This document shows positions 11,574 to 24,100 of a DNA stretch of 64,000 nt, in pieces. This DNA comes from Antrodiella citrinella. Its lineage: Eukaryota > Basidiomycota > Agaricomycetes > Polyporales > Steccherinaceae. Position numbers and translations under genes: made by a program. Location of the stretch: contig SGPM01000125.1 in assembly GCA_004802725.1 (NCBI GenBank), forward strand, positions 1 through 64,000, written 5' to 3'. How positions within the stretch are numbered: position 1 is the first letter of the stretch; every line of letters begins with the position of its first letter. The notes under the pieces are model-generated. The model did no database searches. It had not been told where the DNA came from and saw only the letters and a list, made by a program, of their open reading frames with translations.

Positions 11574-12210
11574 AGGTCACGAGGAATCATGACAATTCAC
11601 AGTGATACACCATTATCTGACTACACTGGGTCATAACATTGCATTTATGTCCAATACGGGCCGTCGAAAATAATCTGTCAGGTCCGTTCTGCTCATGAGC
11701 AGCAGCGCTATGCTCAAATTCATCACGAGCGTTGGGGCGTCGAAAACAAGCCCATGGTTTGAATCTTGAAATGTGTCGAGGCCCAGTCGAGACCCTCCCG
11801 TTGTTGAGGAGTCAGGACAGCAGATCGCACAAAAGCAAAGCGAGCCAAGTGGAAAAGAGCACATAGACGCCGTCGCCAGTGAAGTACGCACAAGGGACGA
11901 GATGCGTATGAAATGATGATGAACAAGCTCACGAAAAACCCATGGAAACGGCGACGATGGAAAGGACAAGAACAGTGACGTTTGGTCGAATCGCGAGCTA
12001 TTGATTACAAGAAAGCCATGATGATTTCGTAAAAGTAGTGCGCGCTAATCATGCACGGTTCATGCGCTCGAGTTGTCAACAAAAACCTACGAATTTCCTG
12101 TAAATTCGATGCTGGCAGTGTACTCTGAGAACTACGACCGCGATCGGCGAATCTGACGCCTCTTGCCTCTGACCGTAATTCGCGCAACGACGCATATCAG
12201 TGTTCGCATC
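11574..12210. other. intergenic, nothing recognised
   Basis: Opposing frames at 11631-11969 are open but show no domain, no splice logic and no codon pattern I trust. The Sec61-alpha-like sequence starts at about 12211. Confidence 0.35.
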
Positions 12211-13213
12211 ATTAATCATCTCCCTCGGTCAGGCTACCGTCTATGTATTGACAGGTCTCTACGGCCGGCCAACCCAGCGACCTCGGTGCCGGTGTCTGCC
12301 TTTTGCTCACCATCCAGCTCATTTCCGCCTCCCTCATCATCATCCTCCTCGATGAGCTTCTCTACAAGATTTACGGTCTCGGCTCCGGTTTCTCCCTGTT
12401 CATCGCTACTAACATTTGCGAGTCCATCGGCTGGAAGGCCTTCTCCCCCACCACCATCAACACCGGGCGTGGGTGGACCCGAGTTTGAGGGTGCCATCCC
12501 ATCGTCTCCCTGTGCCATCTTCTGTTCACATGGAACGACAAGGGTCGTTCTCTGCGCGAGGCGTTCTGGCGAGACCGTCTCCCCAACATCACGAACCTGA
12601 TTGCGACCATTGACGTGTTCGCTGTCGTTGTCTACCTCCAAGGTTTCCGTATCGAGATCCCGGTCAAGTCCAACCGGTTCCGTGGCCAGCGCGGGTTGTA
12701 CCTCATCGAGCTCTTCTACATCTCCAAGATGCCTATCATGCTGTAGTCTGCGCTCACGTCTAATGTGCTCATCATCTCTCAGATGCTAGCGACCCGTTTC
12801 CCCACCAACTTGTTGGTCAGGCTTCTCGGGAGGTGAGTCTCAGTCTCCTTTTCACCAGCCCGCTTTGTTGACAGGAATCACCTTCTTAGTCTCTTGAAGA
12901 TCCCCTCAGCTGTCGGCCGTGTCTGGTATCGCATATTGCATGTCGCCCCCTTACATGATCAAGTCTGTCGTGCTGGCCCCTATCTACGCCGTCGTCTACA
13001 TCACGTTCATGCTCTCCGCACGCGCTATCTTCTCGAAGACTAGGATTGAGGTGTCTGGTAGCGGTACCCGTGATATCGCGAAGCAGTTGAAGGATCAGCA
13101 AATGGTACGCGCCCGCATGTTTCTCGCTATCGTTGATTGCACTAAACGCAAACTGCCCTTAGGTTATGGCTGGTCACCGTGAAGGTTCCATGTACAAGGA
13201 GCTCAAGCGCGTC
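12211..13213 (+). pseudogene. SEC61: Sec61-alpha translocon subunit, decayed partial copy
   Basis: Protein similarity to the alpha subunit of the ER protein-conducting channel is strong but spread over three frames. The segments read [14 protein letters not shown], then [16 protein letters not shown], then [18 protein letters not shown], then S-A-V-S-G-I-A-Y, and finally M-A-G-H-R-E-G-S-M-Y-K-E-L-K-R. Frame breaks occur at 12263-12270 (GGCC twice), 12469-12476 (GTGG twice) and 12494-12503 (CCATC twice). A TAG lies in frame at 12744. Two GT-AG introns (about 12836-12876 and about 13104-13162) are kept, so this is a DNA-level copy and not a processed mRNA copy. The N-terminal third and the final helices are absent. 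A functional SEC61 must exist elsewhere. Confidence 0.85.
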
Positions 13214-13699
13214 GTCCCCCATCCATCCCCGCAGGCCCACGCAACTGCTACCACGGACATTTCGCCTGATGTCGTTGGTGGTGGGAGGGGTGTTCCGAGG
13301 GGTGGGTGTACGGGTACGGGTGGCGGAGGATGGGGCGCGGAGGGAGCACTGTTTTGAAGCGAACCTCGCCGGAGCACTCACCGCAGAGGTCCGGTATGTC
13401 TTTTCGCTCGTCATTGTGTGTATCCAGGTCCCTAGCTCATCTTCACCTCTTTTGTCACATTTTAGAATCTCACCATACTCTGCGTCTTCCATGTTGCTGC
13501 CCATCGCTGTTTTAACGCCCACCTGCCCTGTCAATCTCACGAACAACACTGCTCTGCTGTCGCGACATTATCCGCACCGAACGCTCCTACCTCGACCAAT
13601 TTTATACCTCCTAGATCACGAAGTAAACTTTTGCGTCGAGAAAAATTAGATCTTTGTTGGCGTCAAATTCAGTCGGGTCCGTGACGGCCAAGTTTCTAA
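13214..13699. other. intergenic between two pseudogenes
   Basis: No recognisable coding. Sec61 similarity ends abruptly after the K-E-L-K-R-V-V segment and is followed by a G-rich run (13270-13345). WSC similarity begins at about 13700. The breakpoint of the duplicated segment probably lies near 13215. Confidence 0.4.
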
Positions 13700-14390
13700 C
13701 ATATGCCGCTCCATCACCGCTTGGAAGCTGACGACACGCTGCAGGAATTTTCCTGCAGCAATATTCTCCTCAACGGTGCTACCAACGCGACGGCCACGGA
13801 CTGTAACGACGCCTGCAAGGGTAATGTGAACGAGATTTGCGGGCGTGAGCCGCCTGAACCTCTTCTGGAGCGGCAAACAGCCTCCCCCGCCTCCGGAGAC
13901 TGTACCCAGTGTTGGCTTATGAAACTCCCTTGGTTGTTACAAGTCAGTCGTTCAGGTTACGCTCATCTACGACGCATTGCTGAACCTTACGTGATGCTCG
14001 TAGTGATACTGCTGCTGCCCGTACTCTGTCCGTCGTTGCAGCCGTCACTGGTAACTTCAGCGTCGAGACCTGCACAACCACCTTGGTTATCCCGTCTCTG
14101 GCATGGAGTTTCTTGACAAGTGTTGTACGTCTTCCACTGCTGACATGCGCTGACATCTCATGTGTCTATCACGGCCACTGATCTTCTATCTTTCTATAGA
14201 CTGTGATACCGCTGTCGTCATGGCGGTCATGCTGCTTTTCGATGCTGATCTGCTGACTTAAATTAGTCTCCGTGGCTGACGTCGGTGAAGACAATCGTTC
14301 CTTACTAGACTCGAATAGGTATACAACTTTACTGGCACCTTGCCTCATGGCCCCGTTGCTGGTCCGATCGGCGTCGTCGTTCATGTTTGA
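13700..14390 (+). pseudogene. WSC-domain protein, decayed, two repeats
   Basis: Two cysteine-rich WSC carbohydrate-binding repeats can be followed across frames. The end of the first reads N-G-A-T-N-A-T-A-T-D-C-N-D-A-C-K-G-N with E-I-C-G (about 13760-13845). The second begins S-D-T-A-A-A-R-T-L-S-V near 14004 and continues as G-Y-P-V-S-G-M-E-F (about 14090-14115). After an intron-like gap it ends in Y-N-F-T-G-T-L-P-H-G-P (about 14323-14360). Several stops and frameshifts make it non-functional. Intact relatives are secreted or wall-associated proteins, often fused to glyoxal oxidase or glucanase modules, but no catalytic part is left here. Confidence 0.7.
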
Positions 14391-14594
14391 CTTATAACCA
14401 CCGAGTGTCCATTACTGTCTATGATCAGTGATCATTATCGGTGACTCGCCGTTCTTCACTTCCTTCTCCCCCCTCTCTCCCTTCCTCTCATCTACTTTGT
14501 CGTGTTCACTTCTCTTTTCCAGTCACAGTACGTTGCACCTATTGTAACTTCTGTATAGTTGTCATAACTCGTGCCCGCTCTCAAATAGTGCTCA

Positions 14595-17327
14595 ATGTCC
14601 AGTGAAGTCGCTCCCCCTTCCGAGCCGTCTCCGACCACAGGAGGCAAGCGACCGCGATCAGCGACTCGGACGGAAGCGGAAATTCGGTTTGGAGGTGGTG
14701 CGATCCTCAGCTCCGATCTTCTCGCTGCAGTTGAGCACCTCACTCTTCACCCAAATGATCCTGCTCCCGGCCTCACATTAGATGGAGGGTTGGAAGAGGA
14801 CGGTGGACCACCGGCTGCTGTTATCTCCTCGTGGCCAAAGGTTCCCGATGTTGTATTGCTTGAGTCTGATGATACCCTTGAGCGGTATGCCCACACTGCA
14901 GACCATTTCGGTGAAAGTGGTGAATTGGTTTAGTCAATGAGATGTTGGACATTTATTTAACTATGCTGCAGCTGCTCAACAACCCGACCATCCCAGATAC
15001 ATCTTTCAGCGGTCCAATATGCAACGCGGGGATTATCGTCGTCTAGCGCAAGGCCTTCCCCGCTTGCCACGTGAACCCCATGTTGCTGCTCCTGCTGTCA
15101 CCCATGCTACTCCGGCCGCTACCACCACTTCTGCCGCTCCCACTCAACAGCTTGCAGTCGATGTGTCTATGGACGAAGCATCTGACATACCAGCAAATAG
15201 TGAGTTCAATAGCCACTCATTTATGATTGCTGTCTTTGTTCTAACTTTGTGTTTGCAGGCAACGTCACTGAGCTCCATTTCGAGTCACAGTATCGCCTTC
15301 CTGGTCAACCTGAAGGCAAACCGATTCATATCCGGGGCGACTGGCGTACCCGCCTTGAGACTGGATACAAGCTGATGGATCAGAAAAGTGTAAATGGTGT
15401 ACGACATATCTTCGTTCAGATCATCGGCGAGTGGCCCCATGAGGTCACAGCAGGCCCCACAGAGATTGCTGACGCATCCCAGAAACTGATTACTTCGCAC
15501 ACTTTCTATGCTGACGTTTTTCGACACCATCTCCGTAATATGCTCAATCGACAGTACAACAAGACGGAGAAAGAGTCACGTTTCTGTATCGACAACATTC
15601 ATGCAGGCGAGGCCCAATCTCAGGTGAGTTCAATGCTTCTTGCATATTTTGTCATTGTTATTCATTGACAACATTATCCAGGGATATGACATGTTAGAAT
15701 TGTGGCAGACAGTAATACTCACCTATGCTGCTATATTATTATTTTCACTCACATTATCTGTAGTTGGAAAAAGATGATGATGTTGGGACATTGGTGAAGC
15801 AGCAGCTTCATGAAACATTCTTGGCGGTTGCAAGCACTCGTACCGTTGGTAAACCATCGAAGAAATATCCAACCATCCAAGGCACATCACAGACTTTGAA
15901 AGACGCCATCGAATATGCAAAACGTGAGGCCAAGGAGTCGTTGTACTGGAAACTTCTTGGCCAGAAATGTGTTGCAAATGCCTGGTATGTCCCGGTCTCA
16001 ACGTAAGATTATGCAATCCTATGTGTTCTCTTCGTACTCTTATATTTTCTATAGTCAACCGGATGCAAGTGATCTGCGTGGTAAGTTTATAGCTGAGAGT
16101 CCTGAGATCAAGCAGATTGCGGTAGAGAGCAAAGCCTGCAAAGCTAGTCAAGTTGTTGTTCCCAACGACTCCAGCTGGACTCGCATTAACAAGCCGCCTG
16201 CCAATACCGACTCGCCTGTGTGCGTCATTCTGTATGATGACAGCCAGCTCAGCAAAGATGGCGAGATCACTGATGATGCGATTGTGAGTCCATCCACTGA
16301 TTTTTGTGCTTTACTAATTGTTTCAACAGGTTGGTCTTGTTGTTTACAATGCTGAGACATTTACTCGTCACGCATCCGAAATAGATCAGAATGGTGTATT
16401 GCTTGAAGCCCAGGCAAACATGCAATCTTGCCAGTGAGTAAATTGTGTTCTCCTCTGTTATGCCATGCTGACATGCTTTACAGGTTCAAGGATGCGCTGA
16501 AGCGTAGCTTCCACTACACCGGTAGTATGACCAAGTCTGCTGCTGGCACACATTCCACCAACTCCGTACGGACCAATGCAATCCCACGCCTAACGGCTCT
16601 TTCTGCTGCTAATGCACCTGTCACCCATATTCCTGCCCCTGGTAATGCAACAGCTGAGAAGGTGCATGATGAGAGTGGTATTCTCGCCAACCAGTCAAGC
16701 CTTCGCACCGCAATTTTGAAGAATAAGGACAGTGAGTGTTTTGGTCGTTCCCCCCTCTATCTACACTGACATCAAGTTTTTCAGTTCGACAGCTGCATAA
16801 CTTCGCACTTTTGGAAGGTCTCTCGCCATCATTAGCACAAAAGCAGATGGTAAGTTCTTCCGTTGTTGATCAACCTCACTTCCAGTAACATCTACCATAG
16901 GCTATTGCAAAGAAGGCAAAGCTCATCAATAGGCTTGGTGCTCCTGACACAGCGAGCTTCGCATCGTTCGCATACGGTGCTCCTGCTCATAACGACAGCG
17001 ATGACACTGTCACAATGGGTTGGATTTCGTCACGGTCTCCTAAGGTAATGTCGCCTTCCCCACTTGCAGTTTCTTTGCTCTGACGTCGGCTCGTAGATCC
17101 AGAACGACGAGTCGAACTTCTTTTACTCTGATTTCAAAGTCATTGTCCAATTCGCCGACAATGCGCATTGGGTTTGGAATGCTAGAGATCATTTCCATGG
17201 GACATCTCTCTCTCGGCTTGCTTCTCGCAGCCCCAGTGCTTGGAAGACGTATTGTAAAAAGGACCCACTGTCTGGGCAGTGGTCTCGAGCGAACGTCATC
17301 ACACATGCTGTTGTAAATGCCAAGTAG
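14595..17327 (+). CDS. 2OG-Fe(II) oxygenase-like protein, ten exons
   Basis: Exons are 14595-14910, 14972-15199, 15259-15623, 15764-15984, 16055-16283, 16330-16433, 16484-16731, 16785-16849, 16901-17044 and 17097-17327. Every junction is GT-AG with matching phase, giving 716 aa. The N-terminus is Pro/Ser-rich and probably disordered, and the central part has no domain I recognise. The C-terminus has A-H622-N-D624 and, 48 residues further on, D-H672-F-H674-G-T-S, preceded by the strand-like Y-S-D-F-K-V-I-V. This matches the H-x-D ... H ligand set of a 2OG-Fe(II) double-stranded beta-helix and parallels the 349-2300 gene (K-V-I-V ... D-H-M-H-G-T-T). Lineage-specific oxygenases of the TET/JBP type are one candidate family. 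The substrate is unknown. Confidence 0.65.
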
Positions 17328-20300
17328 TCCTGATGACGTCCCATCTGTTGCCTTTCATGTATATTGAATCATCAAATGTATACTATGCCTGTAAAGTGAA
17401 AGGTCCAAATTGTCATGCATTTCATTGTTACTGTACATGATTAATGACGGTGTCTACAAGGGCAATGGACATCTCAATGGCCAAGAGGATCTGCAGCTAC
17501 CTCCACGAAGCTGCAGTGCAGGTAGGAGGTTGGTGAGGGGCCTCACAGTCATCGGTCCTGATCCCCCAACGTTCGGTATTTGTGCTGTCTCTCTTCACCT
17601 CACTGCCTGGTCAGTCATCGTCGTCCTCACACCTGTCTACAACGACGCGTACCGAAGAAGTGAGCCCTCAGTTACGCTGACGAGCAGGTTCATCACTGAC
17701 ATACTTGTCAGCGTGTTCAGCCAATGTTAAGCATTGGACGACGGAAAGTCCGTCGTCTCCACCTCACGTTGTGCAGCTCGTCCGCCGTGACCACGACATC
17801 GTTATGTCTCGTGAAAACGTCGTTGTCATGTCGAGGCCCGGGACACAGTCTTTCGGATATCAGTCCGCCAGCACGGGAGTCTTGGTGAGCGGCGAACACG
17901 GCGTGTACACCCTGATTGATCGCTTACCCAGTAACGTCACCATCCAGACGTACAGCAGGACTCCAATTACCAAGATCTAAATAGTAGATGGTAAATGCCA
18001 TGACTCGTAAGTGTTTCGTCTTGACGAGAACCGAGATCGTGCTCACCTTGCTCTTATCGGTCCGTTCTCTCGTCCAATGGCCATGGTACGTCAGCTGCGG
18101 TTCCTGTTCTGTGTATACTTACCTTTGCAGTGGCAGGACGGTCGAACGTCAGCATCGCCGTCGCATTTGCGGCCTTTGCGTTTGTAAGTGTCGTCAACGC
18201 GTCATAACCGTCGAACGCGGACATCTACCGCCGCTTTGACCTCCGTCGTGTGAGAGGTGAGGGTGACACGTCGTACGTGTGTCCTGAGTGATCCGTCGCC
18301 GCTTGAGGCCGTAGGTCGTGCCACACGCTGCTCATAGAGCAGTGAGTCCATCGCGATCGCCGAGGCAAAAGGTTGGGAAAGGTTGGGGACGGCACGCCCC
18401 CGATCGCCGCTACCAGTTGTTCGTTCGTCCGAGAATGTTGGGGGCAAAGGAGCCAGGACTGCACACCAGCCCTGCGGGATGAGTGAGTACCGCACGTGTG
18501 ATTCTGAGACAGAAAGGAAGATGTACTGCAAGCGAAGACGTCCGAGAGTCTTTGTTCCTTCGTCAGGGCAGCCGTGCCCCAGGCACGCATTCGAGGAAAT
18601 TGTGTAATCACCAACGGGCATGTAGTGGGTGGGACGGAACCGCTGTCGGGTGGTGTGAAACGTGTCGACAGGTTGGGATCTCGGGGGGACGACGAGTGGG
18701 CGGCGTAACACGGCCTTTTCGAGGCACCAGCTGAGATACCTATGACATGAACCTCGTCGTCAGCGTGATTTGGTGAAAACAACAGATGGGACGTACCGTG
18801 ACCGCGATCACTTCCCTCTTCGTTCACTTCGTCCGTATCTTCCCCGCCCGTCTCTGAAGATTTGACGATTCGCTTCCAAAGGACGCGTCTGTGTGAAGTT
18901 GAGGTGATTTGAGAGTCATGCGGACGTGATGCGAAATGTGCGAGGCACGCTCGCAAGTGAGTGATATGGATTGAAGACCTGAGTTCTGTCGCCGAGTAGT
19001 CAGTATCTTTGTATTATCGTACAAACAGAGCACTCACAGAATGCGACACGATAACCGTTCATTCGACAAGCGTGGTTGTGGACGAGCAGCACACGAACCA
19101 GGAGAAAACTCGAAAACGGTGACTCTGAGGAGTCCGGAGTGCGTGCAAGCACAACGTGCAGCGCTCGACGTGAGTGATTGTCAGTCGGATTCGGACTCCC
19201 ACGAAGCAGTTGCACGGCAAGCGCGTAACGTTGTTATCATTGTCCATGTCGCTCGCAAGGGTGTGAGTCGACCTTTTTCTGTTGCCACGTACTTCTGGTA
19301 AACACGATAAGGTGAGCAGACAATATCTATTGATACAGGACAATGACTCATATCCTGTTTCCAAAATCGTACGGTAAAGACCTGTCGCTTCTGCATCGAC
19401 CTATGGAGGCATGTTAGGGGATCGACTTGCCATCGCAATAATGCGCCCATCGCGACACATTTCGGACAGAGGCATTGACAGCTGTGTCCATTGCTGACCC
19501 TCCTCGACCGCCACAGTGTCCAACTCGCGGACAGGCGGCACCCTTGTCCGGAGGCACTGTGACCTCAGCCCGGCTCCTTTACAGCGATCTCTATCCCCCG
19601 TACGCGACGCGCCCCAACGTCAATGCAGCATAGGTCATCGGCGGATATACACGTCTTCACTGCCAAGACCGGAGTGCTGAGTCATATTCAGGTCGGACAT
19701 TGGGTCATGCATATAGGCCGTCCCCCCAGCGATGCCGCATGTTTGGAGTTGGCACCGGAGGGATAGACATGATGCTGCGGGTGTGGGACACAGAGAATGG
19801 GTGTGTCGTGTTTCTTCTCACCGTTTTTGACCCACTGACCCCTTCTCCAGAGTATGTCTGGCACCTCTGCAACGTCACACCGCGCTCGTCATCCTCTAGC
19901 TCACTTCCATCATCGGTGACGTCACTTCTATCGTCGTCGTCACCGATGGATACGGGGGCAGCGTGATCACCTCTCTCGTCGCCGTCCACCGCCCCTGCGG
20001 CTGTCTCGTATCCGGACCATAAGCCAACGATGATATGCGGCGACATACGTTACAATGAAGTAACCGTTCTTTTATGGCAACCTCATTGACTCCCCGTTTC
20101 CCGTGTGGTAAGATGTCGAGGCCTATCGTGGAGACGGACATCTGTACGGCACGAATGGTAAGCCTAATTGTACGTTCAACTATACTGGAGGTACTCACAT
20201 ATGTGTTGCAAAGGCTGCATTCCAAGCTGATGGTTCGAATGAATTACGGTCGCGCAGGAGAGAGTGAGATTGACCTTCTGAGGGTGATACAGTGTCTGCG

Positions 20301-21124
20301 CTGACTAGATGGTAAGTCCAGCTGTTCATTTGTTCTCAGTCATTGTACTCACCTCGCTTTGCATTCCAAAAATCACGAGATCATGCTTCCAACCCCACAG
20401 TGCCACGTCATGTGGTGTGATTGCAGGACATGGGGCCGGACGATGAGGTGGTGTGCTCTGGGGCTTTCCGTGACATAGCATTAACTTCTTCTGTGAAACG
20501 AACGATGCCATTAGACAGTAGATATGTATTTGCAATTGATATGACTTACTGCTCTTCAGTACGTTGTGATATCTGCTGTTGACAGGTGTAAATGAGGTCG
20601 TGAACTTGCGGTGTGGTCCTCACGCCACTGGAACACAAGAGCGATCGAACAAAGTCCCCATACTGCTATGTGAGACATGCACGATACAAGGCTGTGACAC
20701 CTCTAACAAGTGCCCAAGAGTGGGGTGTAAGTGGAGGACCAAGGGAAACTGCTTCTACGTCTGCAAGACCTAAAGAGTACCCTCCCGGGTGGGCGCCTAT
20801 AGTTTAGGGCCGGTCATTTCGCGTTTGCCGCCCTCAAACAGGTCTCGCGCATGCGAGCGAGTGTCTTCAACTCGTCCTCGAAGAGTTTTGGTCGTTTGGG
20901 GGTCTTCTTGGACATCCATGGTGCAGTCCATTTTTGAGCATTGGAGTCGCATGGTTTGGGCGGCATGACGTGAGCTTGGCGGAGGCAAAGAAAATAGGAG
21001 GTTGGCTAGGAAGAGAGGAGGATGAGTAAGCGCCTTGGAACTCCTGCTCGAGAGTATGCTGTGTACACATGTATCTACGCTTGTAAATCATCTTCCCTAC
21101 GAACCTTCTCAGACAAAAATCAAC
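17328..21124. other. 3.8-kb gene-free stretch
   Basis: Many overlapping short frames exist on both strands, but none shows a domain with coherent splicing. A single stretch near 19760-19800 reads L-R-V-W-D-T-E-N-G, resembling one WD40 blade, with nothing around it in register. It may be the last trace of a decayed WD-repeat gene. Adjacent hairpins lie at 17721-17757 (listed separately). The composition from 17550 to 20300 is rich in CGTCGT/ACGACG words, unlike the flanks. Confidence 0.4.
17721..17757. repeat. two abutting perfect hairpins
   Basis: CCAATG-TTAAG-CATTGG (17721-17737) is followed at once by GACGACGGA-AAG-TCCGTCGTC (17737-17757). Both have fully paired arms (6 and 9 bp) and tiny loops. 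They lie in the gene-free stretch. Hairpins of this type occur near ends of some DNA elements, but no element boundary is seen. Confidence 0.6.
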
Positions 21125-24100
21125 ATGAGTCTCGAGGTTCCAGGGAGTGATCTTACCCTGCCTCCCAGTTCTCCCCCCGCTGAGAGTATCCTGTCGCGGT
21201 CTCCATCTCCCGAGCTGCACAAAGGCAAACCTGGGAATCCAGCTGCACTGGGAGAACAAGCTCTTCATTCACCGGCAAGTGCAGATCCCGAGGAGACACA
21301 TGGTCGCAGTCGTACACCTTTGGATACCGAAGACCCTCCACCCTTGCGATTCACCTCACAACATTTGCGCTCTTCCCCATTGTCGTCGCCACAAACAAAC
21401 ACATTAGAGCTCGAGGAATGGGAAGATGTTTACGAAGACATTGAACATGCGGACCATGCACATGTATCTTCGCTGCAGGCTGTCAGTGAAGCTGTGGACA
21501 ATATTAGCTCGCCATTACCTAACTTGTCTTCGGAGATAGAATGGCAAGTCGAACTTCAAGCAGGTTTGTATTGCAGTTATATCTCCTTTACGATTTTCTG
21601 AAAAAGAACGGTCAGATGATGAAGGAAACAATGAAAGAAACATACCATCTTACGGCAACTTCAATGCGACAGACGACAACATGAGGCAGGGATATGCCGA
21701 CCATGAGGCTCAGGCTCGGATGGCCAAAATTGCTTCGATGGACCGTGCTCTTGAATTGTTGAAGGCTTCCGGCGTGAAGTTCGGAGAGTTGTTGCGGTAT
21801 GTGTCAGACCCAAGCTGCAAGAAAGGTGAGGTACGGTGGCGAGAGCTCTTTGGTGTGAAAGATTTGGTTCAACAGGTCCTGGACCTCTGGATGTCCTCAC
21901 AGAATAGCGAGAGTGGTCGGCAGACCGTTCATAATTGGGCTGTGACCTATATGGCAAAGGTCATTAGCAAGGAGGGAGACAAGTTGACGAAAAGTGGGGA
22001 AATGCGCACTATGCACACCGCTATCACCCCATCCTTCGCACTGGATTTCAGTCTTACCAAGATATACAACAGCGTATGCACGAGCTGTCCTGCTACAGTG
22101 ACTCTCTTGCATGCATTAGCAACTACATCACGTCAAAAGAAGAAATTCAAGGCAGGAACTATTCCAGCGAAGAAGATCAAAGTGAGATGATCATATACTG
22201 CGAAATCATCTTCCATTGACTGTTGTTTACAGTCTGTGACAAGCGCACTTTCGGTATTGCTTGGTGCTCGCAGCCAGAACAACAGCAAAGTCGGTCAGAT
22301 AATGGGCCTATATCTATACTCAATGGGAGCTCAGCGACAAATCATCAGTGTCCTTTCCCACTTGGGGATCTCCTGCAGCTACACGACTATTGTCGGACGA
22401 GGCAACACAGCACGCAAGAGGAAGCTCAAGCAAGCTGCAGCTCGCAAAGAGTCTGAGGCGGCACAAAGCGGGTCTGAGGATGATAGCGAATCTGAGTCTG
22501 ATTCTAGCGACGATGACGACGATCTATGGGGCCAGGTGGACGAATTATCACCAGAGGAAGCAGCTGTCGCACTGGAAAACTCGGAGAACGTCGGTAGCTC
22601 CAACGAGGATGGTCATGGTGCAAGTACAAGGCCAAACGACGCTGACCCTGACGCGGCGCCTAATCCAGAGAATGTACCGACTCGCTATGATGGGCTCCTC
22701 AAGCTCCTTTCTCACTCTTGTCATGCAGCCGCTCGGGAGGTCGCAGCTACCGAGGAAGATTCTGCCGTATACGACAATATCAACATGCGTTTTCGTGTTA
22801 TGGAGCAGATACTAGGCCGTATAGACTCGCAAGAGAATGGTACATGCGCTACTCTACTAAAACTCTTTGACACAAATCTCGACAATCTACGCTCGAATGA
22901 CCTCCAAAAATCCTTCGACTCTGCTTCCCCTCTCCAACTCAGTGACATCGTTACTTCCGCTACCGATAACCGTTCTTACCGGATGTGCGTCATCCAGACT
23001 GTACTTCGTGTTCTGGTCAAGCAAGGCGGCGATCTGTTCGCAAAGTTTGAGGATGACGTTGAGACCTTTCACCCTCCCTCTAACAAGCAGATTTTATTAC
23101 ACAAGACTGATTACTACCCTCTCCCCACTATGAACATAGACGAGTCTTCAACAACGGGAAACGCTGATGTGATAGACGCCATATTCAAGGAGGTCGGACA
23201 CCCCGTTTCCCCCCCTCAGCTTCCTCCAACAGTGAAGATCTTCTTCGGTGATCAGCTGTCAGTTGCACGACTCCGCTCTGTGACTGCTGCTCGTGTGGGA
23301 CATGACACTCCAGCCAATGCTCTCCTTCACTGTGTCTACGCCCCTGGTCTGTTCCATTACCAGATGGCAGGTATCAGTGCCGTCCTCGAAACCCACTGGG
23401 GAGATCCTACTCTTGCGTCACGCGATCCTGGTTCCCTTTGCTTCCATAACACAGTCTTGGGTCGCAAACCCATCGTCATCACTTCGATGCCCCCCTACCG
23501 CACATGCCGAGATCTTGTTTTTGTTTCGCTCTATGGTCGCATCTTCCATTGCTTAGAGCTCGTAGCCAAGTGCAACATCGAAGAATACGCACGGACCGTC
23601 ACGTTTGAACGCCTTCAGACTGATGCTGCGACGTTGGTTGACCGCTTCACCGATATGCAGTATGTTGAAGAGCTACGGGATGCTCGTGAGGCTGCGCTGG
23701 AGAACGCGTCTGAGGCTCAGACACTACCCGAGCCTGTACCACCTGCGGGAGATAGAGTTTTAGAAAATGCGATGACATTTATGCGCGACGCCCTACTTCT
23801 GCGCGTTTTCACCGATGCTATCAAATCAGGGGACTCAGGCCGTGTTCTGTTGACTCTGAAACTCCTTGCGTGCGCTTACCGTGGCAGTGGTCGGACGAAG
23901 TATGCGCACGAATGTCTTCATCTCCTACATCAGCTGGTCCATGTATGGACAGAGTCCCTACGGTGCGTAGCTACATTTTTCAACGTTGTAATCTCCTCAT
24001 ATTCTTTCAGGGACAGTATCATGAAGAATTGGCTTATCAATACCACGGGGAAACCAAACAGTTGGTTCCCGGTGGACTTGCTGCAGGAACACCTCAATTA

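Noticed and set aside
11631..11969. 112-codon minus-strand frame
   Set aside because: No domain, no neighbours in frame, and a second overlapping frame is equally open.
19740..19810. WD40 repeat near L-R-V-W-D-T-E-N-G
   Set aside because: Only one blade-like phrase; the following and preceding repeats cannot be found in any frame.
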